DNA of 64,000 nt from Mucilaginibacter sp. SJ (GCF_028993635.1 NZ_CP118631.1:6448001-6512000), one strand, 5' to 3'. Positions 23,901 to 33,767 are shown, counted from the first letter of the stretch. The notes: generated by a model from the letters alone, not told the origin. Program-made: numbers and translations.

Positions 23901-26318
23901 ATGAGAATTAAGTACTATCTGCCGCGGGTATTTGTGGCATCTGTTTTATCACTTAGCTTTAGCCTGGCTGCATCGGCACAGGAAAAAAAAATCTACCACA
24001 AAGGCTGGATAGATTTTAACAAGAACGGCAAAATGGATGTGTTTGAAGATCCGTCGCAAAACATTGATAAGCGTCTGGCTGATTTATTAAGCCAGATGAC
24101 CGTTGAAGAGAAAACCTGCCAAATGGCTACCCTGTATGGCTACAAGCGTGTGTTGAAAGATGAAATGCCCGTACCCAACTGGAAAAACGAAGTTTGGAAA
24201 GATGGCATAGCCAATATTGATGAAGAACTGAATAATCTTACTTCGCATACGGATGCTGCACCTACGCAGTATTCATATCCTTTCAGCAAGCACGCTTCGG
24301 CCATCAATACCATACAAAAATGGTTTGTTGAAGAAACCCGCCTGGGCATCCCTGTCGATTTTACCAACGAAGGCATCCACGGCCTTAACCATGACCGGGC
24401 CACACCATTACCGGCGCCAATATCCATAGGCAGTACTTTTGATAAGGAACTGGTATACCAGGCAGGTAAAACCGTTGGTCGCGAAGCCAAAGCTTTGGGG
24501 TATACCAATGTTTACGCCCCTATACTTGACCCCGCCCGCGATCAGCGCTGGGGCCGTGTGGTTGAATGTTATGGCGAAGACCCTTTTCACATTGCTGAAA
24601 TGGGCAAGCAAATGGTGCTGGGCATCCAGGAAGAGGGTGTAGCATCAACACTTAAACACTTTGCTGTGTACAGCGTGCCAAAAGGAGGCCGCGACGGCAG
24701 CGCCCGTACCGATCCGCATGTTGCACCGAGGGAAATGCATCAGCTATATTTATACCCATTCCGCAGGGTAATCCAGGAAGCGCATCCTATGGGGGTAATG
24801 AGCAGCTATAACGACTGGGATGGTGTACCCATAACCGGTAGCTATTACTTTTTGACCCAGCTTTTACGCCAGCAATTTGGTTTTGATGGTTATGTAGTGA
24901 GCGATAGCGAGGCAGTAGAATTTCTGTATTCCAAGCACCACGTAGCGGCAGATTATAAAGAAGCTGTAAGGCAGGTTGTTGAGGCAGGCCTTAATGTGCG
25001 CACCAACTTTACCATGCCGCAAACCTTTATCATGCCTCTGCGTGAGCTGATTAAAGAGAACCGCATTTCGATGAAGATCATTGACACACGCGTTGGCGAA
25101 GTGCTGAAAGTAAAATTCAGGTTGGGATTGTTTGACAGCCCGTATGTTAAAGACCCAAAAGCGGCCGATAAAATAGTGCATACCGACGCAGATAAGGCCA
25201 TGAGCCTGAAAATGAACCGCGAATCGATGGTGTTGTTGAAAAACGTCAACAACCTGCTGCCGCTGGATAAAAAGAAATACCCTAATATCCTGGTAACCGG
25301 CCCGCTGGCTAAAGAAGAGAATTATGCTACCAGCAGGTACGGTCCATCGCACAATCCCGTTACTACCGTGTTTGACGGCATTAAAAACTATGTCGGCAGC
25401 GATGCTAAAGTTAGCTATGTTAAAGGCTGCGATATTATTGATGCTACCTGGCCCGAAAGCGAGATCATTGAAACGCCGCTAACTGCGCAGGAGCAGGCAG
25501 CTATTGATTCGGCGGTAGCACAGGCAAAACAATCTGATATTGTAATAGCCGTGGTAGGCGAAGATATTGACCGCGTAGGCGAAAGTTTGTCACGTACGGG
25601 TTTGAACCTGCCTGGCAGACAATTGAAGCTGATCCAGGCTTTGCAGGCCACCGGCAAGCCTGTGGTAATGGTTATGATCAACGGGCAGCCCTTAACCATC
25701 AACTGGGAAAATAAATATGTGCCGGCTATATTGGAAGCCTGGTTCCCGAGTGTTCAAAGCGGACAGGTGATCGCTGAAACTTTATTTGGTGATAACAACC
25801 CGGGCGGAAGGTTGCCGATCACTTTCCCTAAAACAACGGGGCAGCTGGAGTATAATTTCCCTTTCAAGCCATCTTCACAGGCTGAACAGGGCGGGCAAAA
25901 CAGCTGGGGCAAAACCAGTGTAAAAGGAGCTTTATATCCTTATGGATACGGGTTAAGTTACACTACGTTCGAGTACAGTAATCTGCAGGTATCACCCGAA
26001 AAAGGTAATTCGCAGGGACTTATACAGATAAGTGTTGATGTAACCAATACAGGCAGGCGGAAGGGAGATGAGGTGGTGCAGCTTTACCTTAAGGATGAAG
26101 TAAGCAGCGTTACCACTTATGAGTATGATTTGCGCGGCTTTGACAGGATTACCCTGAACCCCGGCGAAAAGAAAACAGTGCAGTTTACCCTGCACCCCGA
26201 TGATTTGGCTCTGCTGGATAAAAACATGAACTGGACGGTTGAACCAGGTAAGTTTATGGTGATGATAGGCAGTTCATCGGTTGATATTAAACTAAAAAAG
26301 GAGTTTGAGATAGAGTAA
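23901..26318 (+). CDS. Secreted glycoside hydrolase family 3 beta-glucosidase
   Basis: About 805 residues. A signal peptide is followed by an EF-hand-like loop DFNKNGKMDVFED near 40-52. The GH3 N-terminal TIM barrel carries the nucleophile Asp in VVSDSEAVE; the C-terminal sandwich has VVGEDIDRVGESLSRTGLN, then PYGYGLSYTTFEYSN and a fibronectin-III-like domain. It is a periplasmic exo-acting beta-glucosidase or beta-xylosidase. The ATG at 23901 gives a proper signal peptide; the 9 codons before it do not. No SusC/SusD pair is adjacent. Confidence 0.93.
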   Translation: MRIKYYLPRVFVASVLSLSFSLAASAQEKKIYHKGWIDFNKNGKMDVFEDPSQNIDKRLADLLSQMTVEEKTCQMATLYGYKRVLKDEMPVPNWKNEVWKDGIANIDEELNNLTSHTDAAPTQYSYPFSKHASAINTIQKWFVEETRLGIPVDFTNEGIHGLNHDRATPLPAPISIGSTFDKELVYQAGKTVGREAKALGYTNVYAPILDPARDQRWGRVVECYGEDPFHIAEMGKQMVLGIQEEGVASTLKHFAVYSVPKGGRDGSARTDPHVAPREMHQLYLYPFRRVIQEAHPMGVMSSYNDWDGVPITGSYYFLTQLLRQQFGFDGYVVSDSEAVEFLYSKHHVAADYKEAVRQVVEAGLNVRTNFTMPQTFIMPLRELIKENRISMKIIDTRVGEVLKVKFRLGLFDSPYVKDPKAADKIVHTDADKAMSLKMNRESMVLLKNVNNLLPLDKKKYPNILVTGPLAKEENYATSRYGPSHNPVTTVFDGIKNYVGSDAKVSYVKGCDIIDATWPESEIIETPLTAQEQAAIDSAVAQAKQSDIVIAVVGEDIDRVGESLSRTGLNLPGRQLKLIQALQATGKPVVMVMINGQPLTINWENKYVPAILEAWFPSVQSGQVIAETLFGDNNPGGRLPITFPKTTGQLEYNFPFKPSSQAEQGGQNSWGKTSVKGALYPYGYGLSYTTFEYSNLQVSPEKGNSQGLIQISVDVTNTGRRKGDEVVQLYLKDEVSSVTTYEYDLRGFDRITLNPGEKKTVQFTLHPDDLALLDKNMNWTVEPGKFMVMIGSSSVDIKLKKEFEIE

Positions 26319-26331
26319 AAAGGATGTTTAC

Positions 26332-26363
26332 GACTTACGAAGTTTTTAAAAACTTCGTAAGTC
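26332..26363. repeat. Perfect 32-bp palindrome after the GH3 gene
   Basis: Two 16-nt arms, the left starting GACTTACGAAG and the right ending CTTCGTAAGTC, are perfectly complementary with no loop. It lies 14 nt past the GH3 stop and a diverged relative is at 63784-63815. It could act as a bidirectional terminator or repeat element. Confidence 0.75.
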
Positions 26364-26568
26364 TGTTATTCACAAAGAAAGGGGGCTTAATGAATGATTT
26401 TTTGAACAAATGCACCGGATTTTGCCTGGCATGATTATCTTTATACCCGGAAAGTTGACGGTGGCTAAACATCTGTTATTGAGGAATAAAATAACTATAA
26501 ATTCGTATTGTTCTGCTATAGTAATTTATCCGTAAAACATCCCTGCTAAACCTTATAAAAACAAACCT

Positions 26569-27009
26569 ATGATTTTAGATGATACCTGGGTGGCGGTAAA
26601 AGCCGTATCCGACGATGATATTCCCCTGCTGGTCCGTTACAGGCCCTATTTATCAAACTTTTTCGAAACAGGTGTTTACCTGCAACGAATGGATGTAACC
26701 TGGAACTATGAATCATTTGATCCGTCGTTACTGCCTCCTGCCGATGAAATGTTGCTGATGGGGCAGGTAGAGGATGCATTAGTAGATATCCTTGAGGATG
26801 ATTATCAAAGTATCCTGGCTTTCGTATTCACAGGCGAAAATGAACGCTGGTGGGCCTGGTATACTACCGATATTGACGTAGCAGGCGACAGGCTAAATGA
26901 TGCCCTGTCTGCTTTTGATGAACTGCCCATCAGCATCACCGTTATTGAAGATCCTGAATGGGAAGAATACTTTGGCGTAATGGAGGATTTTGGAGAGGAT
27001 GAAGTGTAA
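26569..27009 (+). CDS. Small acidic protein, possibly DUF695-like
   Basis: 146 residues, strongly acidic, with no signal peptide or membrane helix. Segments IPLLVRYRPYLSN and ERWWAWYTTDIDVAG recall DUF695-like proteins, but I cannot place it with confidence. Function unknown. Standalone gene between two repeat elements. Confidence 0.6.
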   Translation: MILDDTWVAVKAVSDDDIPLLVRYRPYLSNFFETGVYLQRMDVTWNYESFDPSLLPPADEMLLMGQVEDALVDILEDDYQSILAFVFTGENERWWAWYTTDIDVAGDRLNDALSAFDELPISITVIEDPEWEEYFGVMEDFGEDEV

Positions 27010-27070
27010 ACCCTTTGTTAACCCTATTGTGTATACGCCTCTTGCAATGACTATCAATCAATAAAACCTT

Positions 27071-27222
27071 TGTCATTTCGAACGAACCAGCGGAGGTTAT
27101 GAGGCCGGGGTGAGGAGAAATCTTATACATCATGCCCTAAACTTTTCATACTGCTCTACATGGCGTATAAGATTTCTCTTTCGCCCCGCCATTAAGTCCG
27201 CCCCTGCTCAATCGAAATGACA
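27071..27222. repeat. Long inverted repeat, TGTCATTTCGA family
   Basis: TGTCATTTCGAACGAACC and GAGAAATCTTATAC on the left pair with GTATAAGATTTCTC and TCGAAATGACA on the right. It occupies the spacer between a convergent gene pair (26569 and 27257). Elements with these end words are widespread in Bacteroidota (by memory). Confidence 0.75.
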
Positions 27223-27256
27223 ATTTCTTTTAGTTAAAAGAAGTAGCTGTTAGCCT

Positions 27257-28090
27257 CTAATGTTGGTTCCCGTTTGGTCGTTCCAGCTTCTGAAATGGTA
27301 TTTTAAGAATATTCACAAACTTACCGGTAGTTTCTTTATCCATATGGGTATCTATACCAAAACGGGTGTTTTCTTGTTCAAGTTCTCCAAAAGTACCAAA
27401 AAGCCTGTCCCATATACTTAACACATCGCCGTAGTTGCGGTCGGTATGGGGCAGTTGAAAGTGGTGATGTACATGGTGCAGGTTGGGCGTTATGAAAATG
27501 AGGCCAACAACTTTATTAACCTTTCGGGGGAGCCTGAATTCGGTATGGGCCAGTATATTAAACAATGATTGAAAGGTTTGCCTGAGCACTAAAACGCCAA
27601 TTACCGGCCCGCAAATAAATACCCAGAGCATTAAGCAGCAAGTACGTACGCATGTCTCGCCGGGATGTTCACGAACAGTGGTTGAAACATCAACATGCAG
27701 GTCGCTATGATGTACCAGGTGAAATTTCCAAAGTGCATCTATCTTGTGCATTACCACATGGTAAACGTATTCGCAAAGGTCAAGCAGCATAAAAAGGCTT
27801 ATGTAGTAAATCCATTTATTATGATGACCGGGGATATAATTAATCAATCCCCACTGGTGCGCATTAGTCCAGCTTAGTATTATTAAAACAATAGTAGTTA
27901 GCATGAGCTGGATGGGAAGGGCTGTAAAAATGAACATCAGGTTGGTTTTGTTGTGCTGCCAGCGCTTCTTTACCGAAATTATGCCCGACGAAAAACAAAC
28001 CTCTATCAGCCATAAAGAGCATATGATAAAAGCATATAATACAACTTGCACGGCATCCTGATGCCGGTCAAGGAACTGGGTTGTAGTCAT
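27257..28090 (-). CDS. Sterol desaturase/fatty acid hydroxylase family membrane protein
   Basis: 277 residues with several transmembrane helices. Three histidine boxes: HVVMH, HLVHHSDLHVD and HHVHHHFQLPH, the di-iron ligands of the family. The C-terminal DVLSIWDRLFGTF is also typical. An oxygenase acting on lipids such as fatty acids or carotenoids in the inner membrane; the product is unknown. Confidence 0.87.
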   Translation of the reverse strand: MTTTQFLDRHQDAVQVVLYAFIICSLWLIEVCFSSGIISVKKRWQHNKTNLMFIFTALPIQLMLTTIVLIILSWTNAHQWGLINYIPGHHNKWIYYISLFMLLDLCEYVYHVVMHKIDALWKFHLVHHSDLHVDVSTTVREHPGETCVRTCCLMLWVFICGPVIGVLVLRQTFQSLFNILAHTEFRLPRKVNKVVGLIFITPNLHHVHHHFQLPHTDRNYGDVLSIWDRLFGTFGELEQENTRFGIDTHMDKETTGKFVNILKIPFQKLERPNGNQH

Positions 28091-28283
28091 CTTAAATTAA
28101 TAGGGGTAATTGCCTTATGTAATAGCAGCAGGCAATTAAGAAGCAATTTCTTTTTTTTGAATGAACGTTTGATGAAGTATGTTAAGTGGTTGTTAATGTA
28201 CTGTGAATAGTGAAAGGGAGTGATTTACAAGATAATCTGCACTTGAGTATCTAAACACCGAAAAAGCATCATACATTTATCCC

Positions 28284-29009
28284 ATGAAGATTCCGAAAAT
28301 TACCGGTATAATTGACAGGCGTATATTAGTAAACTTTACAGTAGATGCGGATATAGCCAAAAAAATGGTGCCGCCGCCCTTCAGCCCCCAGCTTTTTAAT
28401 GGCAAGGCTATAGCCGGGATCTGTTTGATCAGGCTTAAACAGGTGCGACCTAAAGGAATGCCCGCTTTTTTAGGAGTTGGATCTGAAAATGGTGCGCATC
28501 GCATTGCCGTTGAATGGCACGAAAATGGAGAATTAAAACAAGGAGTTTATATTCCGCGCAGAGATACATCATCTTTATTTAATACGGTTGCCGGCGGTAG
28601 GGTATTTCCTGGCAGGCATTATCATGCCAAATTTGACGTTAATGAGCACGACAGCCAATATCACGTGGCTTTCACCAGTTCGGACGCAACGGTGATCAGT
28701 GTGGACGCCAGAGTTGCTGATCAACTCAATCCGGATTCGATATTTGGAACGCTTGAAGTAGCTTCTGATTTCTTTAAAGCAGGGTCAACAGGGTATTCGC
28801 CCAATGGTAATAAGTATGAAGGGCTGGTATTACATACCGATAATTGGAAGGTACAAGCGCTTGAAGTAAGTTCGGTTAAATCAAGTTTTTTTGAAGATGA
28901 AACCATTTTTCCGAAGGGTTCAATAAGGTTTGATAATGCATTACTTATGACCAATGTTCGGCACGATTGGTCATCTGGCTGTGATAAACCGATGGCTGTA
29001 AATACTTAA
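28284..29009 (+). CDS. DUF2071 family protein
   Basis: 241 residues starting KIPKITGIIDRRILVNF, with VPPPFSPQLFNGKAIAGICLIR and EWHENGELKQGVYIPRRDTSS. These match the acetoacetate-decarboxylase-like fold of DUF2071; no catalytic Lys is obvious, and function is unknown. 35 nt upstream of the AraC gene, and a likely local partner. Confidence 0.75.
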   Translation: MKIPKITGIIDRRILVNFTVDADIAKKMVPPPFSPQLFNGKAIAGICLIRLKQVRPKGMPAFLGVGSENGAHRIAVEWHENGELKQGVYIPRRDTSSLFNTVAGGRVFPGRHYHAKFDVNEHDSQYHVAFTSSDATVISVDARVADQLNPDSIFGTLEVASDFFKAGSTGYSPNGNKYEGLVLHTDNWKVQALEVSSVKSSFFEDETIFPKGSIRFDNALLMTNVRHDWSSGCDKPMAVNT

Positions 29010-29023
29010 TTACTACTTTTAAA

Positions 29024-29031
29024 TATCTTTG
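29024..29031 (+). promoter_or_regulatory. Candidate -7 box of the AraC-family gene
   Basis: TATCTTTG matches TAnnTTTG and ends 13 nt before the ATG at 29045. No obvious -33 box. Confidence 0.35.
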
Positions 29032-29044
29032 CGACCACGCAAAA

Positions 29045-29908
29045 ATGAAACTATCAGCTACGGAACAATCTACAGGCGGCGATCTGCTGTTGCTTATTAA
29101 CGAAAAGCACTTCGACAGGATGTTTTTTACCCGCGATCGTCAGCATAAATACCTTACCATAGCCTGGAACCGTGGCGAAAAGCAAACTGTAACCATCGAT
29201 GAGGTGGATTATGATTTTCTGCCCAACACCATTCTGCCCTTAATGATTAACCAATCTTTCCGCTTTGAGCGGCCTGAAGATGTAGTGGCCTGGCAGTTTA
29301 ACCGCGATTTTTATTGCATTGTCGATCATGACGAGGAAGTAAGCTGCGTGGGGTTCCTGTTTTATGGTAGTTCCGACCAGGTATTTGTTACGCTCGACGA
29401 AATCATGCAGTTTAAACTGCAACGGCTGTTGGATATTTTCATAGAAGAGTTTGAAACTGCGGACAATATCCAGATAGATATGCTCCGGATGCTGCTGAAG
29501 CGGCTTATTATTATCGTAACCCGCCTTGCCAAGGCGCACAGCGGGCCTCGTGAAGTTTTGGCCGATGAAAAATTTGGTACCATTCGTAAGTTTAATTTGT
29601 TGGTAGAGAATAATTACCGTGAACACCATACCGTGGCTTATTACGCGCAGCAATTAAATAAATCGCCTAAAACGCTTTCCAATCTTTTTGCCCTGTATAA
29701 CCATAAGACGCCATTACAGGTAATACAGGAACGGCTTATTATTGAAGCTAAGCGATTATTGTACTATACCGATAAATCGGCCAAGGAAATAACTTACGAA
29801 CTTGGTTTCGAAGATGCGGCCTATTTCAGCAATTTCTTCAAGAAACACACCTCGTTTTCACCTACCGATTTCAGAAATAATAAGGTTTTGGTAGCCGAAG
29901 GGAAATAA
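29045..29908 (+). CDS. AraC family transcriptional regulator
   Basis: 287 residues. The N-terminal cupin-like sensor domain (1-165) lacks a recognisable ligand motif. The C-terminal pair of helix-turn-helix motifs runs from about 195 (HHTVAYYAQQLNKSPKTLSNLF) to AKEITYELGFEDAAYFSNFFKKH, the family's signature. It lies 96 nt upstream of the AhpD-like gene in the same direction, which is the likely regulon member. Confidence 0.92.
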   Translation: MKLSATEQSTGGDLLLLINEKHFDRMFFTRDRQHKYLTIAWNRGEKQTVTIDEVDYDFLPNTILPLMINQSFRFERPEDVVAWQFNRDFYCIVDHDEEVSCVGFLFYGSSDQVFVTLDEIMQFKLQRLLDIFIEEFETADNIQIDMLRMLLKRLIIIVTRLAKAHSGPREVLADEKFGTIRKFNLLVENNYREHHTVAYYAQQLNKSPKTLSNLFALYNHKTPLQVIQERLIIEAKRLLYYTDKSAKEITYELGFEDAAYFSNFFKKHTSFSPTDFRNNKVLVAEGK

Positions 29909-30004
29909 TTACAAGTACCCGGGAAGTTTGCCCATTCCGCAGGGCTGCTAAAGTAGCCACCTTTGTATTGTTAATTCAAAACAACAAAAATTAACGTTAC
30001 AAAA

Positions 30005-30544
30005 ATGAAAACTTTCGCAATTCCAACAAGAGAACAAGTAACTCCAGAAAACCAGGCTATATTTGATACATTAACAAAAGTAGTGGGCCGCGTGCCAAAT
30101 CTGTTTGCAGTTTTTGCAACTTCAGATCATGCGCTTGCTAACTATATCACCCTTTCAAACGGCAAAACATCATTACGTGCTAAAGAAAAAGAAGCCGTAA
30201 ACCTTATCGTAAGCCAGGTAAATGATTGTGCTTATTGTTCTGCCGCACACACTGCAATCGCTAAAATGAATGGTTTTAATGATGACCAGATCGTCGAGAT
30301 CCGTGGTGGTTCAGCTTCGTTCGATGCAAAAATTGATGCTTTGGTTAAAGTAGCTAAATCAATTACCGAAAATAAAGGCCATGCCGATCACCAACTGGTT
30401 GAAAACTTTTACGCTGCCGGTTATACACAAGCTAACCTGATTGACGTAGCTGTAGCAGTTGGCGATAAAACCATTACCAACTATGTATATGCCTTAACCC
30501 AGGTACCGATTGACTGGCCTGCTATCCCTGAACTGGTAAAATAA
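30005..30544 (+). CDS. Carboxymuconolactone decarboxylase/AhpD-like family protein
   Basis: 179 residues. EKEAVNLIVSQVNDCAYCSAAHTAIAKMNGF near 60-90 carries the CxxC-x3-H motif of AhpD-type peroxidase-reducing proteins; it probably has thiol-peroxidase or disulfide-reductase activity. Spinach-green codon use is typical of an expressed gene. A strong terminator follows at 30575. Confidence 0.85.
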   Translation: MKTFAIPTREQVTPENQAIFDTLTKVVGRVPNLFAVFATSDHALANYITLSNGKTSLRAKEKEAVNLIVSQVNDCAYCSAAHTAIAKMNGFNDDQIVEIRGGSASFDAKIDALVKVAKSITENKGHADHQLVENFYAAGYTQANLIDVAVAVGDKTITNYVYALTQVPIDWPAIPELVK

Positions 30545-30574
30545 TATCCCCGATTTATAATTATAGTTTACACC

Positions 30575-30609
30575 CTTATGCCCGCTTTGCACCGCAAGGC
30601 GGGCATAAG
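30575..30609 (+). terminator. Rho-independent terminator after the AhpD-like gene
   Basis: CTTATGCCCGC-TTTGC pairs with GCAAG-GCGGGCATAAG across a 3-nt loop (one G-U pair in a 16-bp stem), followed by TATTTTATCC. It lies 30 nt after the stop at 30544. Confidence 0.85.
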
Positions 30610-30636
30610 TATTTTATCCTTTAAAATTGTTATATC

Positions 30637-31254
30637 ATGAATTTTGCACGTTTTGCTTTCACCGATGGTGTAAAAAAGCTTCAGGAAAAATATGGCAGCC
30701 GGGGCGCCTACGCCCGTATGGAAAGCCTCATGGCCGATAAGGACGGCATTACTGAATCTGAACAAATGTTTATTGAAAGCCGTGACAGCTTTTATATGGC
30801 GAGCATGGGCGAGAACGGCTATCCGTATATTCAGCACAGGGGAGGGCCGGCCGGTTTTATCAAAGTGATAGATAACCATACGCTTGCTGTGGTCGATTTC
30901 AGGGGCAACAAGCAGTATATTTCGGTAGGTAACGTAATGGAGCATCCGCAGGTATCCCTATTTCTGATGGATTATCCCCATAAAACAAGACTCAAGATCT
31001 ATGCAGATGCCCGCATTGTTGAGCTTGCTGATAATCCAGAGTTGTTTGAACTGATAGATCCTGCTGAGTACAAACATACGCCTGAAAGAATGCTCATTTT
31101 CGATGTTAAAGCATTCGACTGGAATTGTCCGCAGCACATCACTCCCCGGTATACCGTTGATGAAATTAAAGAAGCCTTCGCACCGCAAAATGAATATGTG
31201 CTTAAATTGGAATATGAAATAGCTAAGCTTAAGAAGCAGTTGGACGGGAAATAA
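30637..31254 (+). CDS. Pyridoxamine 5'-phosphate oxidase-like (PPOX) family protein
   Basis: 205 residues. A flavin-binding split barrel from about 40 to 170 with FYMASMGENGYPYIQHRGGPAGFIKV and DFRGNKQYISVGNVMEHPQVSLFLMDYP; the C-terminal coiled helix (KLEYEIAKLKKQL) is extra. Reduced F420 or FMN oxidoreductase activity is possible; the substrate is unknown. It follows the AhpD-like gene but is separated from it by a strong terminator. Confidence 0.78.
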   Translation: MNFARFAFTDGVKKLQEKYGSRGAYARMESLMADKDGITESEQMFIESRDSFYMASMGENGYPYIQHRGGPAGFIKVIDNHTLAVVDFRGNKQYISVGNVMEHPQVSLFLMDYPHKTRLKIYADARIVELADNPELFELIDPAEYKHTPERMLIFDVKAFDWNCPQHITPRYTVDEIKEAFAPQNEYVLKLEYEIAKLKKQLDGK

Positions 31255-31316
31255 GAGGTTTTGATAAAGACCCGTAATAGTTTACCTTAGTGCTGCTAAC
31301 AGCCAGGCGTAAACCG

Positions 31317-31742
31317 ATGAACACTAACCAGCAAATAATCCCTATGCTTGCCTATGAAGACGGCGTTGCGGCTATGGACTGGTTGTGCCATGTGTTTGGT
31401 TTTACCGAAAATATGCGGATGACGGATGAAGCTGGTCGCCTTGCTCATGGTGAGCTTAAAATAGGCAATAGTTTGGTAATGCTGGCCGAACCAACACCAC
31501 ATTATCAAAGCCCTGTGCATCACGCTAAAAATTGTGAAATCGCTGCTAAATGGAGTACTGTTCCGTATATCATTAACGGCGTTTTGGTTTATGTAGATGA
31601 CGTTGAGCAGCATTACGCCACCGCCAAAAAGAAAGGCGCAACTATATTAACCGAAATCGAATATGGGTATCCAGGTACCCGCTACCGCGCTGCCGATCTT
31701 GAAGGGCAACGCTGGATGTTTATGCAAATTGAAAAAAATTAA
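31317..31742 (+). CDS. VOC (glyoxalase/bleomycin resistance-like) family protein
   Basis: 141 residues. Two beta-alpha-beta-beta-beta units with QQIIPMLAYEDGVAAMDWLCHVFGF and VLVYVDDVEQHYATAKKKGATI. No complete metal triad is obvious. The ATG at 31317 fits the first strand; the upstream in-frame start at 31290 adds 9 doubtful residues. Function unknown. Confidence 0.8.
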   Translation: MNTNQQIIPMLAYEDGVAAMDWLCHVFGFTENMRMTDEAGRLAHGELKIGNSLVMLAEPTPHYQSPVHHAKNCEIAAKWSTVPYIINGVLVYVDDVEQHYATAKKKGATILTEIEYGYPGTRYRAADLEGQRWMFMQIEKN

Positions 31743-31750
31743 ACCACCTT

Positions 31751-32284
31751 ATGACCGCTCTTTTCCATTTCCTATTCGTTATTATTAAATCATACTTGCT
31801 TGCCCTTATTTATACGCCCATAGTTTGGCTTTTATGGGTGTTGATCCTGAAAGTACGGAAAAAGTATACCGGCTTTAAATGGTCAGGAATATGGAGGGTT
31901 TATACCATTGTGGGCCTTCTGCTAATTATGTTTTCATTTACTTACTATGGAAATCACGGGCTTGGTGACGATTCACGCATTCCTTTAGGGCACGGCGAAG
32001 CAATAGAACAAGGAGACCAGTTTACATATTTTACACCCAAGGGCACAAATAAACAAGTGCATGTGAAAGCTTTTGTTTTGAAAGGAGATAACCTTTGCAT
32101 GGCAGTTGATTCGGGATATAAAGTGTACAATTTAAAAACCAAGGGCGTTGTAAACTTCAGTGAGGGGCAAATGTATGATGCTTTTGCTTTTTCGTACGGT
32201 TTACCTTTATCGCTTCAGTTACAAAGCTTCAACTCGCAATACGATAATTACTGGAATGGATGGCGCTTTTGGCTGTTGCCATAA
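31751..32284 (+). CDS. Membrane protein of unknown function
   Basis: 177 residues. Two transmembrane segments near 4-30 (FVIIKSYLLALIYTPIVWLL) and 45-65 (VYTIVGLLLIMFSFTYYG), then a soluble beta-rich domain with a KVYNLKTKGVVNF segment. 8 nt after the VOC gene, so co-transcribed. I do not recognise the family. Confidence 0.65.
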   Translation: MTALFHFLFVIIKSYLLALIYTPIVWLLWVLILKVRKKYTGFKWSGIWRVYTIVGLLLIMFSFTYYGNHGLGDDSRIPLGHGEAIEQGDQFTYFTPKGTNKQVHVKAFVLKGDNLCMAVDSGYKVYNLKTKGVVNFSEGQMYDAFAFSYGLPLSLQLQSFNSQYDNYWNGWRFWLLP

Positions 32285-32532
32285 GGTAATTATTTACCTT
32301 CGCGGCCCCCTTGAAACTAATTTTAATCAAAACTTTCGCATATTTTATATCGTACACGAATATAATAGATATTTTTGTGCGTTGTAGGCAAAAGGTACAT
32401 TAATGGTGTCCATGTATTTACAACAGGTTTACTGTAATATTTACAGTTGTACTTAATAACTTTATTTTTAATTTTATAAAATTCAGAACACTAAGGTGTT
32501 GCCTGTTATAAACCAAACTATAATAATTGTTG

Positions 32533-33765
32533 ATGGAACTTACGAATAAAGGGGTAAAGGGCAGCCAGTTAAAAAATATGATCATTAAAAGGCTTTATTT
32601 TAATAAGGCCATGTCCTGCGCGGGATTGAGCGAGTTGTTTGATAAAAGTATCCCTTCCATAGCCAAAGCCATAAACGAATTAATGCACGAGGGTTTTGTG
32701 GTTGAACAGGGTTATGCTCCTTCAAGCGGCGGCCGTCGCCCGTTAATGTATTCGGTAAAATCAAGTGCTATGCATATTTTAGCCATCGCGCTCGACCAGC
32801 TCACCGCCCGCATCCAGATGTTTGATCTGCTGAATAATCCCGTTGCCGATATGCTCACCTTTGAGCTTAAACTGCTCAATAACCCAGAGGCGTTGCCCAC
32901 CCTGGTTGAGCAGATTAATAACTACATAACACACAGTGCGATCCCTAAAGATAAGATTGCCGGAATAGGCATCGGTATGCCCGGCTTCATCAATATTACC
33001 GAAGGTATCAATTACACTTACCTTGATGCCGGCGGACAAAGCTTAACTGCCTATCTTACTTCTAAAACAGGCATCGCCACTTATATCGATAATGATTCGA
33101 GCTTAATAGCCCTTGCCGAACAAAAATTTGGTATTGCCAAATCACAGCAGGAAGTTATGGTAATAAACCTGGGCTGGGGCATTGGCCTGGGGATGATCGT
33201 AAATGGAAAACTGTTCCGCGGTCACAACGGTTTTGCGGGCGAGCTAAGCCATATCCCGCTATCGGAAGATGGTTCCCTTTGCGAATGCGGTAAACGTGGC
33301 TGCCTGGAAGCTGAAGCTTCATTATTGGTGGTAGCCCAAAAAGCTATAGCAGGTATCAAAAAAGGCCGTGTAACCAGCTTAAAGTACAACGAGGAAGACC
33401 ACTCCAAACTAATGGGAGATGCCCTGATAGAGGCCGCCAATAACGGTGACCAGTTTGCTATCGAACTATTATCCGACGCCGGCTATAAAATAGGGAAGGC
33501 CCTTGCCATTCTTATCCATATCATGAACCCGGCCATCATTGTATTAAGTGGTCGCGGAGCTAAAGTTGCCAAGATCCTGATGGCCCCGATACAACAAGCC
33601 CTTCATAAGTATTGTATTCCGCGCCTGGCCGGTGGTACCGAATTATTAGTATCTGAACTTGGGTTTGATGCTGAGTTAATTGGTGCGGCTGTATTGGTAA
33701 TGGAAAACTTTGACAGGGTGGTGAAAAATAAGGCAGCTAAGGCCGCTAAGCATGCCGCGGCGTAG
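32533..33765 (+). CDS. ROK family transcriptional regulator
   Basis: 410 residues. N-terminal winged helix (10-75; CAGLSELFDKSIPSIAKAINELMHEGFV) and a C-terminal ROK domain with ECGKRGCLEAEAS, the zinc-binding CxCGxxGCxE. The usual DxGxT phosphate-binding segment is replaced by ALDQLTARI, so kinase activity is unlikely; a NagC-like sugar-responsive repressor. The ATG at 32533 follows in-frame TTG codons. Target unknown. Confidence 0.88.
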   Translation: MELTNKGVKGSQLKNMIIKRLYFNKAMSCAGLSELFDKSIPSIAKAINELMHEGFVVEQGYAPSSGGRRPLMYSVKSSAMHILAIALDQLTARIQMFDLLNNPVADMLTFELKLLNNPEALPTLVEQINNYITHSAIPKDKIAGIGIGMPGFINITEGINYTYLDAGGQSLTAYLTSKTGIATYIDNDSSLIALAEQKFGIAKSQQEVMVINLGWGIGLGMIVNGKLFRGHNGFAGELSHIPLSEDGSLCECGKRGCLEAEASLLVVAQKAIAGIKKGRVTSLKYNEEDHSKLMGDALIEAANNGDQFAIELLSDAGYKIGKALAILIHIMNPAIIVLSGRGAKVAKILMAPIQQALHKYCIPRLAGGTELLVSELGFDAELIGAAVLVMENFDRVVKNKAAKAAKHAAA

Positions 33766-33767
33766 AA

